Assembly: GCA_030522375.1 (NCBI GenBank)
Contig: CP130488.1
Span: 496,001-560,000 of the forward strand
DNA length: 64,000 nucleotides
Reading direction: 5' to 3'
Origin: Methanosuratincola petrocarbonis
Lineage (GTDB): Archaea > Thermoproteota > Methanomethylicia > Methanomethylicales > Methanomethylicaceae
Shown here: positions 52,645 to 61,945 of the stretch, piece by piece
Position numbering within the stretch: position 1 is the stretch's first letter
Layout of the letters: every line of letters starts with the position of its first letter
The notes under the pieces: model-generated
What the model was told of the DNA's origin: nothing
Databases searched by the model: none
The model's input: only the letters and a program-made list of their open reading frames with translations
Program-made: the position numbers and the translations under genes

Positions 52645-55248
52645 CTATTCCTTGTACCTGAAGATGACTGTAGCCTTAGCCGAGGGAATTATCACTGCTG
52701 CCTTAGATAGCGCCTGCACCAGCTCCTTGATTGCATTCATCTCTTCGCCGCTCTTTGCTGTGAGCCTCCCAGAGATTGCGCCTGTGAAAGAAACCTCTAC
52801 CGTATACTCTTTCCCGCCCATCATCAGCTCGCCTTCCTTCTCGCTGTACTTCTGGTACAGTTCGGTGATGTCAGCAACAATTGTTTCAACTTCCATTCCG
52901 CTTGATCCTTCAGACTGGGGTATTGGTTGAACATGCCTGGGCTGCTTGTCTGTTGTTGGGATGAAGGGTATCGCGGTTCCTTCGTTATCCTTTTCTGCCT
53001 CCCCTCTAGGACGATAAAGCTCTCGCAGGATGGCTTCTGCCTTCTCAGGTCTGACAATCGTGTCTCCGTCTTGGACGTTATACCTGTCCCTTATATGCAC
53101 CCTCAAGTTGGACGGTAAAGGGCCCTCAGGCAGTGACCCCTCGACTGCGCCGATTATTCCTTGGTATACCGCCTCGCTGAGTATTGCCTTGAGGTCGTTC
53201 CTGAATGCAAATGGGACATTCGTAATTGTCTCAATGTCGTCAAAGAGATCTCTTACGGTCACGCTCTCTCTAATCCCTATCAGCGCTGTGACATATATTT
53301 CCGGGTCTATATTCTTAAGCTCGGCTATCTTCTCATTTTTGCGCATTAATCTCAGCAGCGCATTTGCGATTGTGACTCCGCCCTCGGGCCTTAGGTTCTC
53401 AACCGGTCTGAAAATAGACGTCCCTTTCAACCATTCAACTCCGCTATACATCATTCTAAGATCTTGTAGGGCTTCGCTCTCATAGGCATTATGGAATTTC
53501 TGCGCTTCTAAGTATAGCTCCTTGTCATTTTTGACCTCCTTCAGGACCCTCTTGGCGCCTATGAGGAGCTTCACATCGTCGATTAGTTTGCCCTTCAAAT
53601 CCTCTTTCGGGACAAGAATGACTGCTGTATTTTTTCTTGATCCGGTGATGCTAAGTACAATAGATCGCGCAGGTCTATCGTCCGTTCCAGGAAGTACGAC
53701 AAATGCATTGACTTTGTCTGCCTCGGGGCTATATGAGGCAAGATCCTTATGGAACGCAACCTCGTCTGTATCAGCAAAAACCGTACTGTAGAGCTCATTA
53801 CTGATGCACATTTCAACTTCGGCGGTATTTACGAGGGCTGCCTTTTGCCTTATCATGTTTGCGACATTCTGCTTTGGCTTGAAGAGGTACCTCCCGCCTT
53901 CGTGCCACATGAAGTCTGAGTTTTTGTAAAAGGTCTCAAGCAGCCCTTTCGCGTCCTCCTCTGATTTGACTTCTGGAACCATGCATCTGTACACATCCCC
54001 TGGTGTCGCTCCTCGTTTGATGTGCTCAGGATGGAGGGAGTACATGAATACAGTCGAGGCTGCCCTCGCATTTTTACCGTAAGCACGCCTTCCCCCGTCC
54101 ATTTTTCTCGAGTTCTCAACTGCATCTTTAGTGACTGCCTGCTCGAGAGAGTAGCCGAACACCCTTTCATTCGTGAGTATCGCCTTCAGATCTAGGTCGA
54201 AGAGCGGCATCTCTGCGGGGGATATAACATAAAATTCTGCTTCACTCAGGTTGTTTAAAAGCCCCTTTATGGCGAGGGCTACCACCTTCAGAGAGTCCCT
54301 TGTCTTTTGGAAGCCTATGAATGTAGAAACGCGAGAGTATAGCAAATCAATAAGCAACGGATGGAACGGGTAGTATCCTGAGAAGTTGATGCCAGGGACT
54401 AGCCTTCCCATGTACTGCTCTACCGCCTGCGCCGTGTTAGGGTCAATGAACTCCACAAGCCTTTTCTTAACGATGGATATAAAATCCCCTGCCTCCACTG
54501 GAACCACAGGTTCGGAGATCCTACCTGCCAAGGTTACAAGGCTCGTTTCAGCATCCGCTTTCTTTGTTTCTCTGATCAATGAGTCTATTTGCTCCGCCTC
54601 TTTTCCATAGACGCCAGATCCCTTTGGCGTTGTAATTACTAAAACACAATTCTGGGTCGACTTGACCGACTCGATAAGGGTGTGTAAGTGCCCCGTTTCC
54701 TCCCCAAGTTTTTGTGGGTCCAGTTTCGCGAAGTACACCACGAGCTCGTCGATCAAAAAAACGATCGGCTTGCCAGCGGCCTCGAGTGCCTTGATGGTCT
54801 CGTCCTTAGTAGGCCTCAGATACCTCCCAAGCGAAGGCGAATTCATCATAGGGTATGCTAGATTGTGTCCGTCAACCGCCACAACCTCGACATCCGGGAT
54901 GCGTTCGAGCCCAAGCTCCTCAAGAATATGCAAGTCTATAGCCTTCCTACATTTGAAAGTATGATAAAGCAAGGTGAGAAGGTGACTCTTGCCTCCACCG
55001 AAGCCGGTCGCAAGGTGGATTATTCCCTTGAGAGATTTTCCCGCCGTCCTTGCAAGACACCATCCAAGCACTTCCTTCATCCTGCCAGTAAGGAATGTGT
55101 TTGCGAAGAACTCCTCTGGCTCAAGGTAAATCTTAGGACCGCGCCCGCTGATCACATCTGAGAAATCGACCTCAAAGATCTCTGGGCTGAATGTTTTAAG
55201 CCATTCCTTGAAGACCAGCTTCTTGTCCCATACAGCTTTATTGATCAT
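52645..55248 (-). CDS. DUF499-domain AAA+ type ATPase
   Basis: The 867-residue protein is COG1483/DUF499-like. Walker A is HLATGFGGGKSHLLTLLYH (residues about 82-89) and Walker B is KPIVFLIDELVVYFAKL. Later parts carry conserved segments typical of the family, such as FYPFHPLLIDLLYSR-like sequence. A hydrophobic-to-basic N-terminal extension in the longer reading precedes the ATG at 55248, which I chose because a strong TATA box (TATATATA around 55290) lies upstream of it; the earlier starts fall before that box. It is the first gene of the island's transcript and probably the motor of a phage-defence system. Confidence 0.88.
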   Translation of the reverse strand: MINKAVWDKKLVFKEWLKTFSPEIFEVDFSDVISGRGPKIYLEPEEFFANTFLTGRMKEVLGWCLARTAGKSLKGIIHLATGFGGGKSHLLTLLYHTFKCRKAIDLHILEELGLERIPDVEVVAVDGHNLAYPMMNSPSLGRYLRPTKDETIKALEAAGKPIVFLIDELVVYFAKLDPQKLGEETGHLHTLIESVKSTQNCVLVITTPKGSGVYGKEAEQIDSLIRETKKADAETSLVTLAGRISEPVVPVEAGDFISIVKKRLVEFIDPNTAQAVEQYMGRLVPGINFSGYYPFHPLLIDLLYSRVSTFIGFQKTRDSLKVVALAIKGLLNNLSEAEFYVISPAEMPLFDLDLKAILTNERVFGYSLEQAVTKDAVENSRKMDGGRRAYGKNARAASTVFMYSLHPEHIKRGATPGDVYRCMVPEVKSEEDAKGLLETFYKNSDFMWHEGGRYLFKPKQNVANMIRQKAALVNTAEVEMCISNELYSTVFADTDEVAFHKDLASYSPEADKVNAFVVLPGTDDRPARSIVLSITGSRKNTAVILVPKEDLKGKLIDDVKLLIGAKRVLKEVKNDKELYLEAQKFHNAYESEALQDLRMMYSGVEWLKGTSIFRPVENLRPEGGVTIANALLRLMRKNEKIAELKNIDPEIYVTALIGIRESVTVRDLFDDIETITNVPFAFRNDLKAILSEAVYQGIIGAVEGSLPEGPLPSNLRVHIRDRYNVQDGDTIVRPEKAEAILRELYRPRGEAEKDNEGTAIPFIPTTDKQPRHVQPIPQSEGSSGMEVETIVADITELYQKYSEKEGELMMGGKEYTVEVSFTGAISGRLTAKSGEEMNAIKELVQALSKAAVIIPSAKATVIFRYKE

Positions 55249-55289
55249 GATCGACAAGAGCAGCACCGGAAAACATTTGCGCTGAACCG

Positions 55290-55298
55290 GTATATATA
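55290..55298 (-). promoter_or_regulatory. TATA box of the defence-type operon
   Basis: On the minus strand the sequence CTATATATACCGG lies about 45 bases before the ATG at 55248, leaving a leader of about 20 bases. It sits inside the AT-rich divergent gap and would drive the DUF499-methylase-helicase transcript. Confidence 0.5.
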
Positions 55299-55532
55299 GC
55301 TTATAATATTTCTTTTTTCTAATTGTATATCTCCCTCTTATATGATGTCGAGATTTATAAAAGCATAATGCTATTATCATTAAAGAAATTTTTGAATTTC
55401 AGAACATTCATAGTACAAGTTTCAGTTGGACCACTGGAGCTTTCGCAATCGAAATTCAGCGTTTGAGTTTTCTTCTGGATCAGTCTATTATTTTTACAAA
55501 CGCTTTTATTTATCGAAAAAATAATCTTGAAT

Positions 55533-56483
55533 ATGCTTTTGGTTCTTGATGGCATAAGATACTTGCCTTACACGCCAAGGGACGAAGAAAAAGAGTTCCA
55601 ACCATTAGTCAAAGCGCTCCATAAGGAGATCTTCGGTCAAACAGCCTTTTATTTCGATGTAAGGCATAAGCTGAAAACCCAGTCTGGCATAGTCTCCATC
55701 CCAGATGCGTATGTTCTAGATCCTGCGACCGAAGAATGGTTTGTGGTCGAGGCAGAGTTGTCATCACACCCTATCTATGATCATGTAGTGAAGCAGCTCA
55801 CAAAGTTCATTAAAGGCATTGAGGAACATGCGAACAAAGAGAAAATTTTGGAATCCATTTACCAGGAAATAAGCAGCGACCCCGTTCTAAAAGCAAACTT
55901 TCGCAAGGCTCAAAAATCGCCATCAGAGGAAATCCACCATGTGCTTTCAAAAATCTTAGGAAAAGAGCCTAAGATTGTCATAATTATCGATAGTGAAACT
56001 GAAGAGCTTAGGGATGGGTGCACAACTCTCAGGTTGGAGCCCAAAATCATTGAACTCAAGACTTACGTAAGAGAGAATGCGGATAGCGTCCGCATCTATG
56101 GTTTCGAGCCGGTTCATGAGTTTAATTCTAAGATCCGTAATGATAGCTGTGCAGATGTTGAGCCAAGAAATAAACCTTTTAAAATAGTGATCGAAAATGA
56201 CGAAATAGAAGTAAAACACTACAAGGATATTCTAGTGGAAGCTGCAGAGTGGTTAATTAAGAAACAGAAGCTGTCTCCTAATGAAATGCCTGTGGTTTTC
56301 GGGAGGCGATATCTCGTAAATCGCGAGCCTAAACACGAACAGGGGGAATTCAAAGCTCCTTTAAAGTTGTCGAACGGCCTCTACCTTGAGACGCACTACT
56401 CGGCAGATTACTGCATCAAAGCAGCTAAATTTCTTTTGGATAAATATGGATATGCCAACGCTTTAAAAATCGAATACATGTGA
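55533..56483 (+). CDS. PD-(D/E)XK-like hypothetical protein divergent to the DUF499 gene
   Basis: The 316-residue protein has an N-terminal part with SIPDAYVLDPATEEWFVVEAELSSHPIYD, which follows the D...ExE-like layout of restriction-endonuclease-type folds, although the usual catalytic lysine is not clear. A helical region and a C-terminal part with VIENDEIEVKHYKDILVEAAEWLIKK follow. I do not know the family. The ATG at 55533 is leaderless given CTTTTATTTATC at about 55503-55514; a TTG two codons earlier is possible. The position, head to head with the DUF499 operon, suggests a functional link. Confidence 0.7.
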   Translation: MLLVLDGIRYLPYTPRDEEKEFQPLVKALHKEIFGQTAFYFDVRHKLKTQSGIVSIPDAYVLDPATEEWFVVEAELSSHPIYDHVVKQLTKFIKGIEEHANKEKILESIYQEISSDPVLKANFRKAQKSPSEEIHHVLSKILGKEPKIVIIIDSETEELRDGCTTLRLEPKIIELKTYVRENADSVRIYGFEPVHEFNSKIRNDSCADVEPRNKPFKIVIENDEIEVKHYKDILVEAAEWLIKKQKLSPNEMPVVFGRRYLVNREPKHEQGEFKAPLKLSNGLYLETHYSADYCIKAAKFLLDKYGYANALKIEYM

Positions 56484-56502
56484 AAAAAGGAGGTTAAAAG
56501 CA

Positions 56503-56688
56503 TTGTCAAAATGCCCTGTTTGCGGAAAGACAGTCCAAAAAGAAACAAAATTCTGGAAGTATGGGAAATTCGACGTGAAGGGGTATGTCTGTAGTTGTGG
56601 CACAGAGTTCAGGGATTACTATATCGGTGACAAGTTCAAGTTTACACTCAAGAAGGAGAAAGGTAAAGGATTTGTGAAGGCGAGGTAG
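56503..56688 (+). CDS. Small zinc-ribbon protein
   Basis: A 61-residue protein with one zinc ribbon: CPVCGKTV near the start and CSCG after VKGYV, with a basic tail. The start is a TTG with AGGAGG about 9-11 bases upstream. It follows the PD-(D/E)XK-like gene by 20 bases and is probably co-transcribed with it. It could bind nucleic acid, but nothing more can be said. Confidence 0.65.
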   Translation: MSKCPVCGKTVQKETKFWKYGKFDVKGYVCSCGTEFRDYYIGDKFKFTLKKEKGKGFVKAR

Positions 56689-57972
56689 CCCTGCACAGCC
56701 AAATTATCCTCGATCCTTCTCATGCCTTTTTTCAATTCTCAACTATATTTGCTAGATATGTAGCGGTTGTTCTTGGCTCAGCCTTCTAGTCATTTCAATT
56801 CATACAATCATCACATTCCATCGTACTCAATCGCGCCCTCCGCGATACGCTCCGCAAACCTCGATCTCCTGCTTTCTCCAATCAATATCCGAGGCCGCTT
56901 ATGCCCATTCGTGCTCCGCAGAATCGTTCGCAAGCTCTTCGCCATTACCACATGTGGGTCGCCGTCTGCGTCAAGCCAGAAGCTACTGATCAGTAAGAGT
57001 CATTTACTGTATTAGGGAAATTTCAGTCATACTTGGGACAACCCGCAAAAATCATTCATGTTGTCATTACTCCATTCGAGTTCCCGATTTCAACTTGTAG
57101 AAAGCGATTTTTAATGATATTGCATTTAAAAATTTATTTTTTCAATACACCTCGATTTTAGAAAGACCCTTGATTTTATTCTTCTTAAGAGCTTTTCCCT
57201 CTCATCATGCCTCCGTCCGCCCTGCAATCCGACTTCTTAGCTCCTCTATATACTATAGAAATAAGAATATACCTTATAAATTGAAAAAATCAAAATGTAT
57301 AATAATTGCAAAATCTATTTATCCACTGCAGGCGAATCGAATTCAGGTGAATAAATTTGCGCCCCAAGCAGCAGCTACTTGAGCCCCTATTGCTGCAGCA
57401 GAGGAGGGTCAGGAAGGTAGGGAATTAGCAGCATCCGCAGGGGGAAGGGATGCCGCAACTGGTCCTCCGCTCCTTTTTGTAAACTTCCCCTCCATCGACC
57501 GGCAGCCGCCCGATCCCCGATCGTGCTAAGGGGAGATGAAGGCAAAGAACTTCTCAAGCTGGGAAAAATAATGAGTCCTAGTGCTCGTGAACTTAAGGCT
57601 TTCCAACAACACACATCAAATGTGCCGAACAAGCCCACGACCTTCTGCCATATTCACACACTCTCGCTCAGCACATGCTCTAGCAACACGGTGTCAGTAC
57701 CTGCGACAGAGCATTCGTCGCGAATCCCTTCTCCATAAGCACAATGCCGCAGCGGCTGACCTGTAGGGCATCCCGGAGACCATTGTGAGCTCGGGATCGA
57801 GGTTCGTCGTGAATGCTAAGTACGGGTAGGTCTCGGAAATGCCACATTCATGTACTCGAGTGTGCCGCCTGCCGCCGCCTCCTAAGCCGCATGCACGCAC
57901 TCAGTCGAAAGCCGTGTGAGCCAAGCTGGAGGAGCAGTGCCGTGCCCAGAAACAGCGGATTTCGGCTCTTTT
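56689..57972. other. Long gap with decayed, patchy coding-like DNA
   Basis: No intact gene of normal size is seen in 1.28 kb. Two GC-richer patches (about 56810-57000 and 57370-57900) lie between AT-rich stretches. The first has a minus-strand frame at 56811-56945 that could encode a 44-residue arginine-rich peptide (MAKSLRTILRSTNGHKRPRI...), open upstream to 57000 without a start. The second gives interrupted readings in several frames. These look like remnants of lost genes, but I could not identify them. Confidence 0.35.
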
Positions 57973-58248
57973 CTACTTAACCGAAAGCCTCCGCAGAAAC
58001 GCTAAAACCAATAACGCAGCGACCGCCCAGAATGCGGCGTCCAGGGCGAAATTCGCCCCGACGAACCGGGTCGGGCCGTTCATGTCGGTCACGAGCCACG
58101 CCAAAGGGTACCCGTAGCGCCTTACCTCGGGCAAGCCCACCTCTGGATCGTTCCTTATAGCCCCGGTAGCAAATGTTGCCAATGAGCCGCATACGAGTGC
58201 TGCAAAAAGCAATTTCAGTGCTGAAGCCCTGTGGGACAAGGCAACCAC
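57973..58248 (-). CDS. Small membrane protein, hypothetical
   Basis: A 91-residue protein with two hydrophobic helices: one near the N-terminus (ALKLLFAALVCGSLATFATGA) and one near the end (FALDAAFWAVAALLVLAFLRRL), with a loop carrying PEVRRYGYPLAWLVTDMNG. The start is a GTG. I do not recognise the family. It stands alone between a decayed gap and a divergent LEA-like gene. Confidence 0.6.
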   Translation of the reverse strand: MVALSHRASALKLLFAALVCGSLATFATGAIRNDPEVGLPEVRRYGYPLAWLVTDMNGPTRFVGANFALDAAFWAVAALLVLAFLRRLSVK

Positions 58249-58385
58249 TTCTCTTGTTTATTTATTTCAGGTCACGCGAGTAATAATCCTACGCTTCAGA
58301 ACGCTTCTGCCCCGCCTCAGCTGATTTCCCGAGTGAAAATTAAAAATGCCATATATTTACTAATGCTAATAAACTCAGTTGGGTG

Positions 58386-58847
58386 ATGGTGTTGTCCAAT
58401 AGGAAGGTCGCTATAGTCGCAGTCGCAGCCGTCCTCACCGTGCTCGCGCTGGTCGGCGGGTACGAGCTTGCGAGAAGAGATGCCCTCAAGTCGTGTGAGG
58501 TGAGCCTTGCCGGCGTGCGCGTGGTGAGCATAGGGCTCTCGAGCGCATCCCTCGAGGTCGAGCTAAGGATCTACAACCCGAGCAGCGTTGCAGCGGTCCT
58601 TGAACGCGCCGACTACTCGCTCTACGCCAACGGGATTTACCTGGGCGATGGTACGATCTCCAAACAAGAGATCCCGCCCGGCGGCACGAGGACGATTAAG
58701 ACTCCCTTCTCGCTATCCTACTCCGGTGCGCTGGAAGCCTTGTGGTCCTACCTCAAGACCGACGAGGTAACTTGGAGTGTGAATGGGACAGCATACTATG
58801 ACACCCCACTTGGCTCTTTTGGGATCCCATTCAACCATGCTGCATGA
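58386..58847 (+). CDS. LEA14-like (WHy-domain) membrane-anchored protein
   Basis: The protein has a short N-terminal anchor (VAIVAVAAVLTVLALVGGYELA) and an extracytoplasmic LEA type 2/WHy domain: SLAGVRVVSIGLSSASLEVELRIYNPSSVAAVLERADYSLYANGIYLGDGTI-like beta-rich sequence, with the conserved NPSSVAAVLERADYSLYANG pattern, and PGGTRTIKTPF. Such proteins are common in archaea and may help stabilise the envelope. A TATA-like CATATATTTAC near 58349 precedes the start, with GTG at 58383 as an alternative. Confidence 0.82.
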   Translation: MVLSNRKVAIVAVAAVLTVLALVGGYELARRDALKSCEVSLAGVRVVSIGLSSASLEVELRIYNPSSVAAVLERADYSLYANGIYLGDGTISKQEIPPGGTRTIKTPFSLSYSGALEALWSYLKTDEVTWSVNGTAYYDTPLGSFGIPFNHAA

Positions 58848-59078
58848 CTATTGCCCCCTCACGCCTTTTGCTTCCTTGATAGGGAAGAGCTCCATTCAGT
58901 TTGGAGTCAATCTAGAAGATAAATGACGTATTTGCAGACAGCCTATGGATGAATGTGTGGTATTCTTTGTCTTTGCACATCTTCTAATCTACATCGCATT
59001 CCCTTCTGGTCGCCCAGCGTGTGCATGCGATATTTAATCGGATCGTAGACTTTCTTTGAGTGCAATACTTTTATAGAC
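58848..59078. other. Intergenic region before the AbrB/PIN pair
   Basis: No gene is seen in these 230 bases; the last 40 bases hold the promoter repeats of the next operon. Confidence 0.3.
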
Positions 59079-59100
59079 GTAATACTTACTTAGAGGTAAG
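59062..59100 (+). promoter_or_regulatory. Operator/promoter repeats of the AbrB/PIN pair
   Basis: GCAATACTT at 59062-59070 and GTAATACTT at 59079-59087 are direct repeats 17 bases apart, with TTTTATAG (TATA-like) between them. CTTAC at 59085-59089 and GTAAG at 59096-59100 form an inverted repeat next to the start. This is a likely autoregulatory site for the antitoxin. Confidence 0.4.
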
Positions 59101-59108
59101 GAATATGT

Positions 59109-59339
59109 ATGTATTGCTCGAAGGTCACCCGAAAGGGTCAGACAACGATACCTGCCGCTTACAGGAAAAAATACGGCCTAAGGGAAGGGACAAAGGTGGC
59201 ATTCAAGGAGACCGCAGAGGGGATCGTGATCGAGCCTTTGCCTGACATAGCCGACTCGGCCGGCTCTATGGCAAAGTACGGCAATGCAAAGGAGATCGTG
59301 GAAGAGATGACAAGGGAGAGGAAAGAACCCTTCCGCTGA
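59109..59339 (+). CDS. AbrB/SpoVT-type antitoxin
   Basis: The 76-residue protein has the swapped-hairpin AbrB DNA-binding domain: KVTRKGQTTIPAAYRKKYGLREGTKVAF and IVIEPLPD. A short C-terminal tail (ADSAGSMAKYGNAKEIVEEMTRERK) likely wraps the toxin. The PIN gene starts 13 bases after its stop. It is the MazE/VapB-like partner and probably represses its own operon. Confidence 0.88.
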   Translation: MYCSKVTRKGQTTIPAAYRKKYGLREGTKVAFKETAEGIVIEPLPDIADSAGSMAKYGNAKEIVEEMTRERKEPFR

Positions 59340-59351
59340 GGCTCGCCGAAG

Positions 59352-59771
59352 ATGAAGCTCGTCCTAGACACAAATTTTTTCATCCTCCATTACTTCTCCA
59401 CCGGCGAGATCGTTGTGAAGACAAAGTCGGTTCTAAACAGGTGTAGGAAGATCGGGAACAAGGGGATCGTCCCAGCGCTCGTCTTGGGGGAGCTCTACGC
59501 GGTCACGACCAAGAAGGCAGGGATGGTTGTTGCTGCAAAAGTGTGTGCAGAGGTCGAGAATTCGGGGCTTTATTTGGCAGACATGACGCCTCAAGTGGCG
59601 AAGGAGGCGGGCATCCTGAGAGCAAGTTACCAGGAAAAGTTGCCTTGGGGGGATTGCATCATAGCTGCGACCGCAATCGTGCAGGGGGCAGACTATGTGG
59701 TAACAGAAGACCCGCATTTTAAGGGGATCAGGGAGATCAAATCGAAGGCGCTCGAGGAGCTAATGCTGTGA
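59352..59771 (+). CDS. PIN-domain toxin VapC
   Basis: A 139-residue PIN protein: KLVLDTNFFILHYF gives the first aspartate, IVPALVLGELYAVTTKKAG the glutamate, and LPWGDCIIAATAI plus VTEDPHF the last two acids. It should be an Mg2+-dependent ribonuclease neutralised by the preceding AbrB-type protein. Confidence 0.92.
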   Translation: MKLVLDTNFFILHYFSTGEIVVKTKSVLNRCRKIGNKGIVPALVLGELYAVTTKKAGMVVAAKVCAEVENSGLYLADMTPQVAKEAGILRASYQEKLPWGDCIIAATAIVQGADYVVTEDPHFKGIREIKSKALEELML

Positions 59772-59848
59772 TTCCCGGATCTAACTGAAACCTACCCATC
59801 TGAAAGAACGAACCCACTCGCGGTGGCAATTACATGGCTGTTGCATAA

Positions 59849-60583
59849 TCAGTCTTTCCAGAGACGGTCGAACAATAGCTTCCCTACCAGGAGCGCAAGT
59901 ATCACGCCCACCACCTCGTCAGCTATGTAGTGCTGCTTGACGAAGAGCGTGGAAAGCACGACACCCGTTGCAATGAACGCGGCAACGAGCTCTGCCGCCC
60001 TGGTCGCCCGTCCCGGCTTTGCCCTGCTGTACCTGTGCCAGGCATAGGCGCATATCGTGGAGACCGCGGCGTGGAGCGACGGGAAGCAGTTGAAAGAGGT
60101 GTCCCCTTCCCAGACCGCGTAGACCTGCTCAGCCCAGAACCCCTGCATCGGGTTCGCCAGGAGCTCCTGCCTCCACCAGTGGGTCGAGACCGGGAAGACG
60201 ACGTACACCGCCAGCGCGGTGGCATTGATCGCCGCTAGCGACCACCCCAGGGCGTACCCCCTCCTGTACTCCACCAGCCCGAAGAAGAGCATCGTGGCAG
60301 CCGCAAATGGATAGAACAGGTAGACGTAGAAGACCACGAACTCGGGCACGAAGGGTATCCCGTTCTCCAGCCCTCCCGTGAGGAAGTCGAGGCGGTACCC
60401 GGACCCCGGCGGGTAGAGCTGCCCCGTCCAGTCGTAGCCGATGTTGTTGAGCAGCACGAAGAATACGACCGCCATCAAAAAGACATTTCCGAGCGCGTAG
60501 CTCAGGTACTCGCTTGAGCGCGTGGCTTTCCCCCGGAAGAAAACTCTCTCCAGGGCCTTCTGCAGCCTTCCGTGGATCCCCAT
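59849..60583 (-). CDS. PAP2-family membrane phosphatase
   Basis: A 244-residue integral membrane protein with six helices. The catalytic motifs are present: FNCFPSLHAAVSTICAYAWHRYSR (SGH-type motif) and LSTLFVKQHYIADEVVG (SRxxxxxHxxxD-like region). The RMQ-like WWRQELLANP loop lies before them. Such enzymes hydrolyse lipid phosphates, polyprenyl diphosphates or phosphatidic acid, or transfer phosphoinositol. The substrate is unknown. It starts at the ATG at 60583. Confidence 0.9.
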   Translation of the reverse strand: MGIHGRLQKALERVFFRGKATRSSEYLSYALGNVFLMAVVFFVLLNNIGYDWTGQLYPPGSGYRLDFLTGGLENGIPFVPEFVVFYVYLFYPFAAATMLFFGLVEYRRGYALGWSLAAINATALAVYVVFPVSTHWWRQELLANPMQGFWAEQVYAVWEGDTSFNCFPSLHAAVSTICAYAWHRYSRAKPGRATRAAELVAAFIATGVVLSTLFVKQHYIADEVVGVILALLVGKLLFDRLWKD

Positions 60584-60760
60584 ATGAGCCGCCCCATATT
60601 GATGCCACTACTCTGCCGGTTCGGGGGTATAAGTAGGTTACCGTTCCTGCCTCCGACCGTTCAGTCTACCTGCGTTGTCCTTGCTTCTTGACAGTTCTTT
60701 TCTTCCGAATCCTACCAAAAGTCTTTTTTAATACCTTTAATCGACTGTAGGTGACTCGAA

Positions 60761-61651
60761 ATGCCGGATAAGACGCAAGCAGTCAGGAAAAGCCGAAGAT
60801 CCGCGGAAGTTGGTCGATTGCAAGAAACAAATTTTCCAAGGGTGATTGGTGTTGCCAGCACATCGCCCGAGACCTGCCTGATCGAAGTGACATCAAAAGG
60901 GGGCTGCAAGCCGACTTCTGCCCTTCTTGAGTTCCTTGACGCCTCAAACATCTGGGCGGAGTGGATCAGTGTGGCAGACCTCGGTCCGCATCCTCACGGA
61001 GATGGGGATTCGCATCCCTCTGAAAGTACCCTATCCGGCGAGAAGAGCATAGTCAAGATCTCCGCGCTCGTGAGATCGGGCAACCCTGTCGACGAGGCTG
61101 CCCTAGCCTCCTCGCTGGAGGGGCGTCTGGGGGATCGGCTTTTAAGCGTCAAGGTGATCTCCGCGCCTGCCTTGAGCCAGGGATTCCCGCCGGTTGTCAA
61201 GTTCAACGGTAGAGACAGGCGCTGCCTCGTGCTGACGGAGTCGGATGTTTCCGCCCTCTTCAGGGGCATGCAGGAGCTCTTCGGCACTGGTGCGGCGGTC
61301 GTGCTCTACAACCTCGGCAAGGATATGGGGATCCGCTGCTACTCGACTTTCTGCTCGCTGGTCAAGTCTGAGCAGGACGCCCTGGAGCTATGCTTCAGGA
61401 TGAGGCAGCTGCTGGGGCTTGGCAGGCTCCGCATACTTGGCTGGGAGGGTGGAGTCCCGCGCCAGGTCCTCGTCGAGGACAGCGCCGAATGCCGCCTGAT
61501 GGGCAACGTTCCGGGTCAGGAGCCTACCTTGGTCAGGGGCTACCTCGAGGGGGCGATAAGCGCCGCCACCGGAGCGGACGTGAGGGCGGTTGAGGAGAAG
61601 TGCGTGAGGAAGGGCGACTCTTGCTGCACCTTCAGGGTTGAGCGGGTCTAA
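60761..61651 (+). CDS. V4R-domain protein with an N-terminal sensory-type region
   Basis: The 296-residue protein ends with a 4-vinyl-reductase (V4R) domain: VVLYNLGKDMGIRCYSTF, ECRLMGNVPGQEPTLVRGYLEGAISAATGADVRAVEEKCVRKGDSCCTFRV is the typical cysteine-ended tail (shown here only by its motifs ECRLM and EEKCVRKGDSCC). V4R domains bind small hydrophobic ligands or sit in regulators. The N-terminal 150 residues are of an unfamiliar type and may be a ligand- or protein-binding module. A TATA-like CTTTTTTAATACC near 60725 precedes the ATG. It stands alone. Confidence 0.78.
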   Translation: MPDKTQAVRKSRRSAEVGRLQETNFPRVIGVASTSPETCLIEVTSKGGCKPTSALLEFLDASNIWAEWISVADLGPHPHGDGDSHPSESTLSGEKSIVKISALVRSGNPVDEAALASSLEGRLGDRLLSVKVISAPALSQGFPPVVKFNGRDRRCLVLTESDVSALFRGMQELFGTGAAVVLYNLGKDMGIRCYSTFCSLVKSEQDALELCFRMRQLLGLGRLRILGWEGGVPRQVLVEDSAECRLMGNVPGQEPTLVRGYLEGAISAATGADVRAVEEKCVRKGDSCCTFRVERV

Positions 61652-61765
61652 GCCTGAGGCAGGAAATATCAACTTAACACTATTGTTTCCGGTAAATGAA
61701 ATTTCTGCGGCTAATATTGGTCAGTCCTATTTTTAGTTGCAGTACTTAAATTGTTGACGGGTGGC

Positions 61766-61945
61766 ATGCTTAGCTGGCGATATTTTTACGTCCTTGATGA
61801 TGAGTTAAATTTTGGGGCGAGTGCCATTCCTGATAAATGTTTAGAGGAGCACAAAAATTGTTCTTCATCGATCCACGGGTATTGCCAAAACGCTAAGAAC
61901 CATTCTGGAAAGCATTACTGCGGAAAGTGCTACTCAGAATTTTAA
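61766..61945 (+). CDS. Small cysteine-rich protein, hypothetical
   Basis: The frame encodes about 59 residues from the ATG at 61766. The second half has four cysteines and several histidines: KCLEEHKNCSSSIHGYC and HYCGKCYSEF, a pattern that could bind zinc. TACTTAAATTG about 22 bases before the ATG is a possible TATA element. Short length and isolation make this doubtful. Confidence 0.35.
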   Translation: MLSWRYFYVLDDELNFGASAIPDKCLEEHKNCSSSIHGYCQNAKNHSGKHYCGKCYSEF

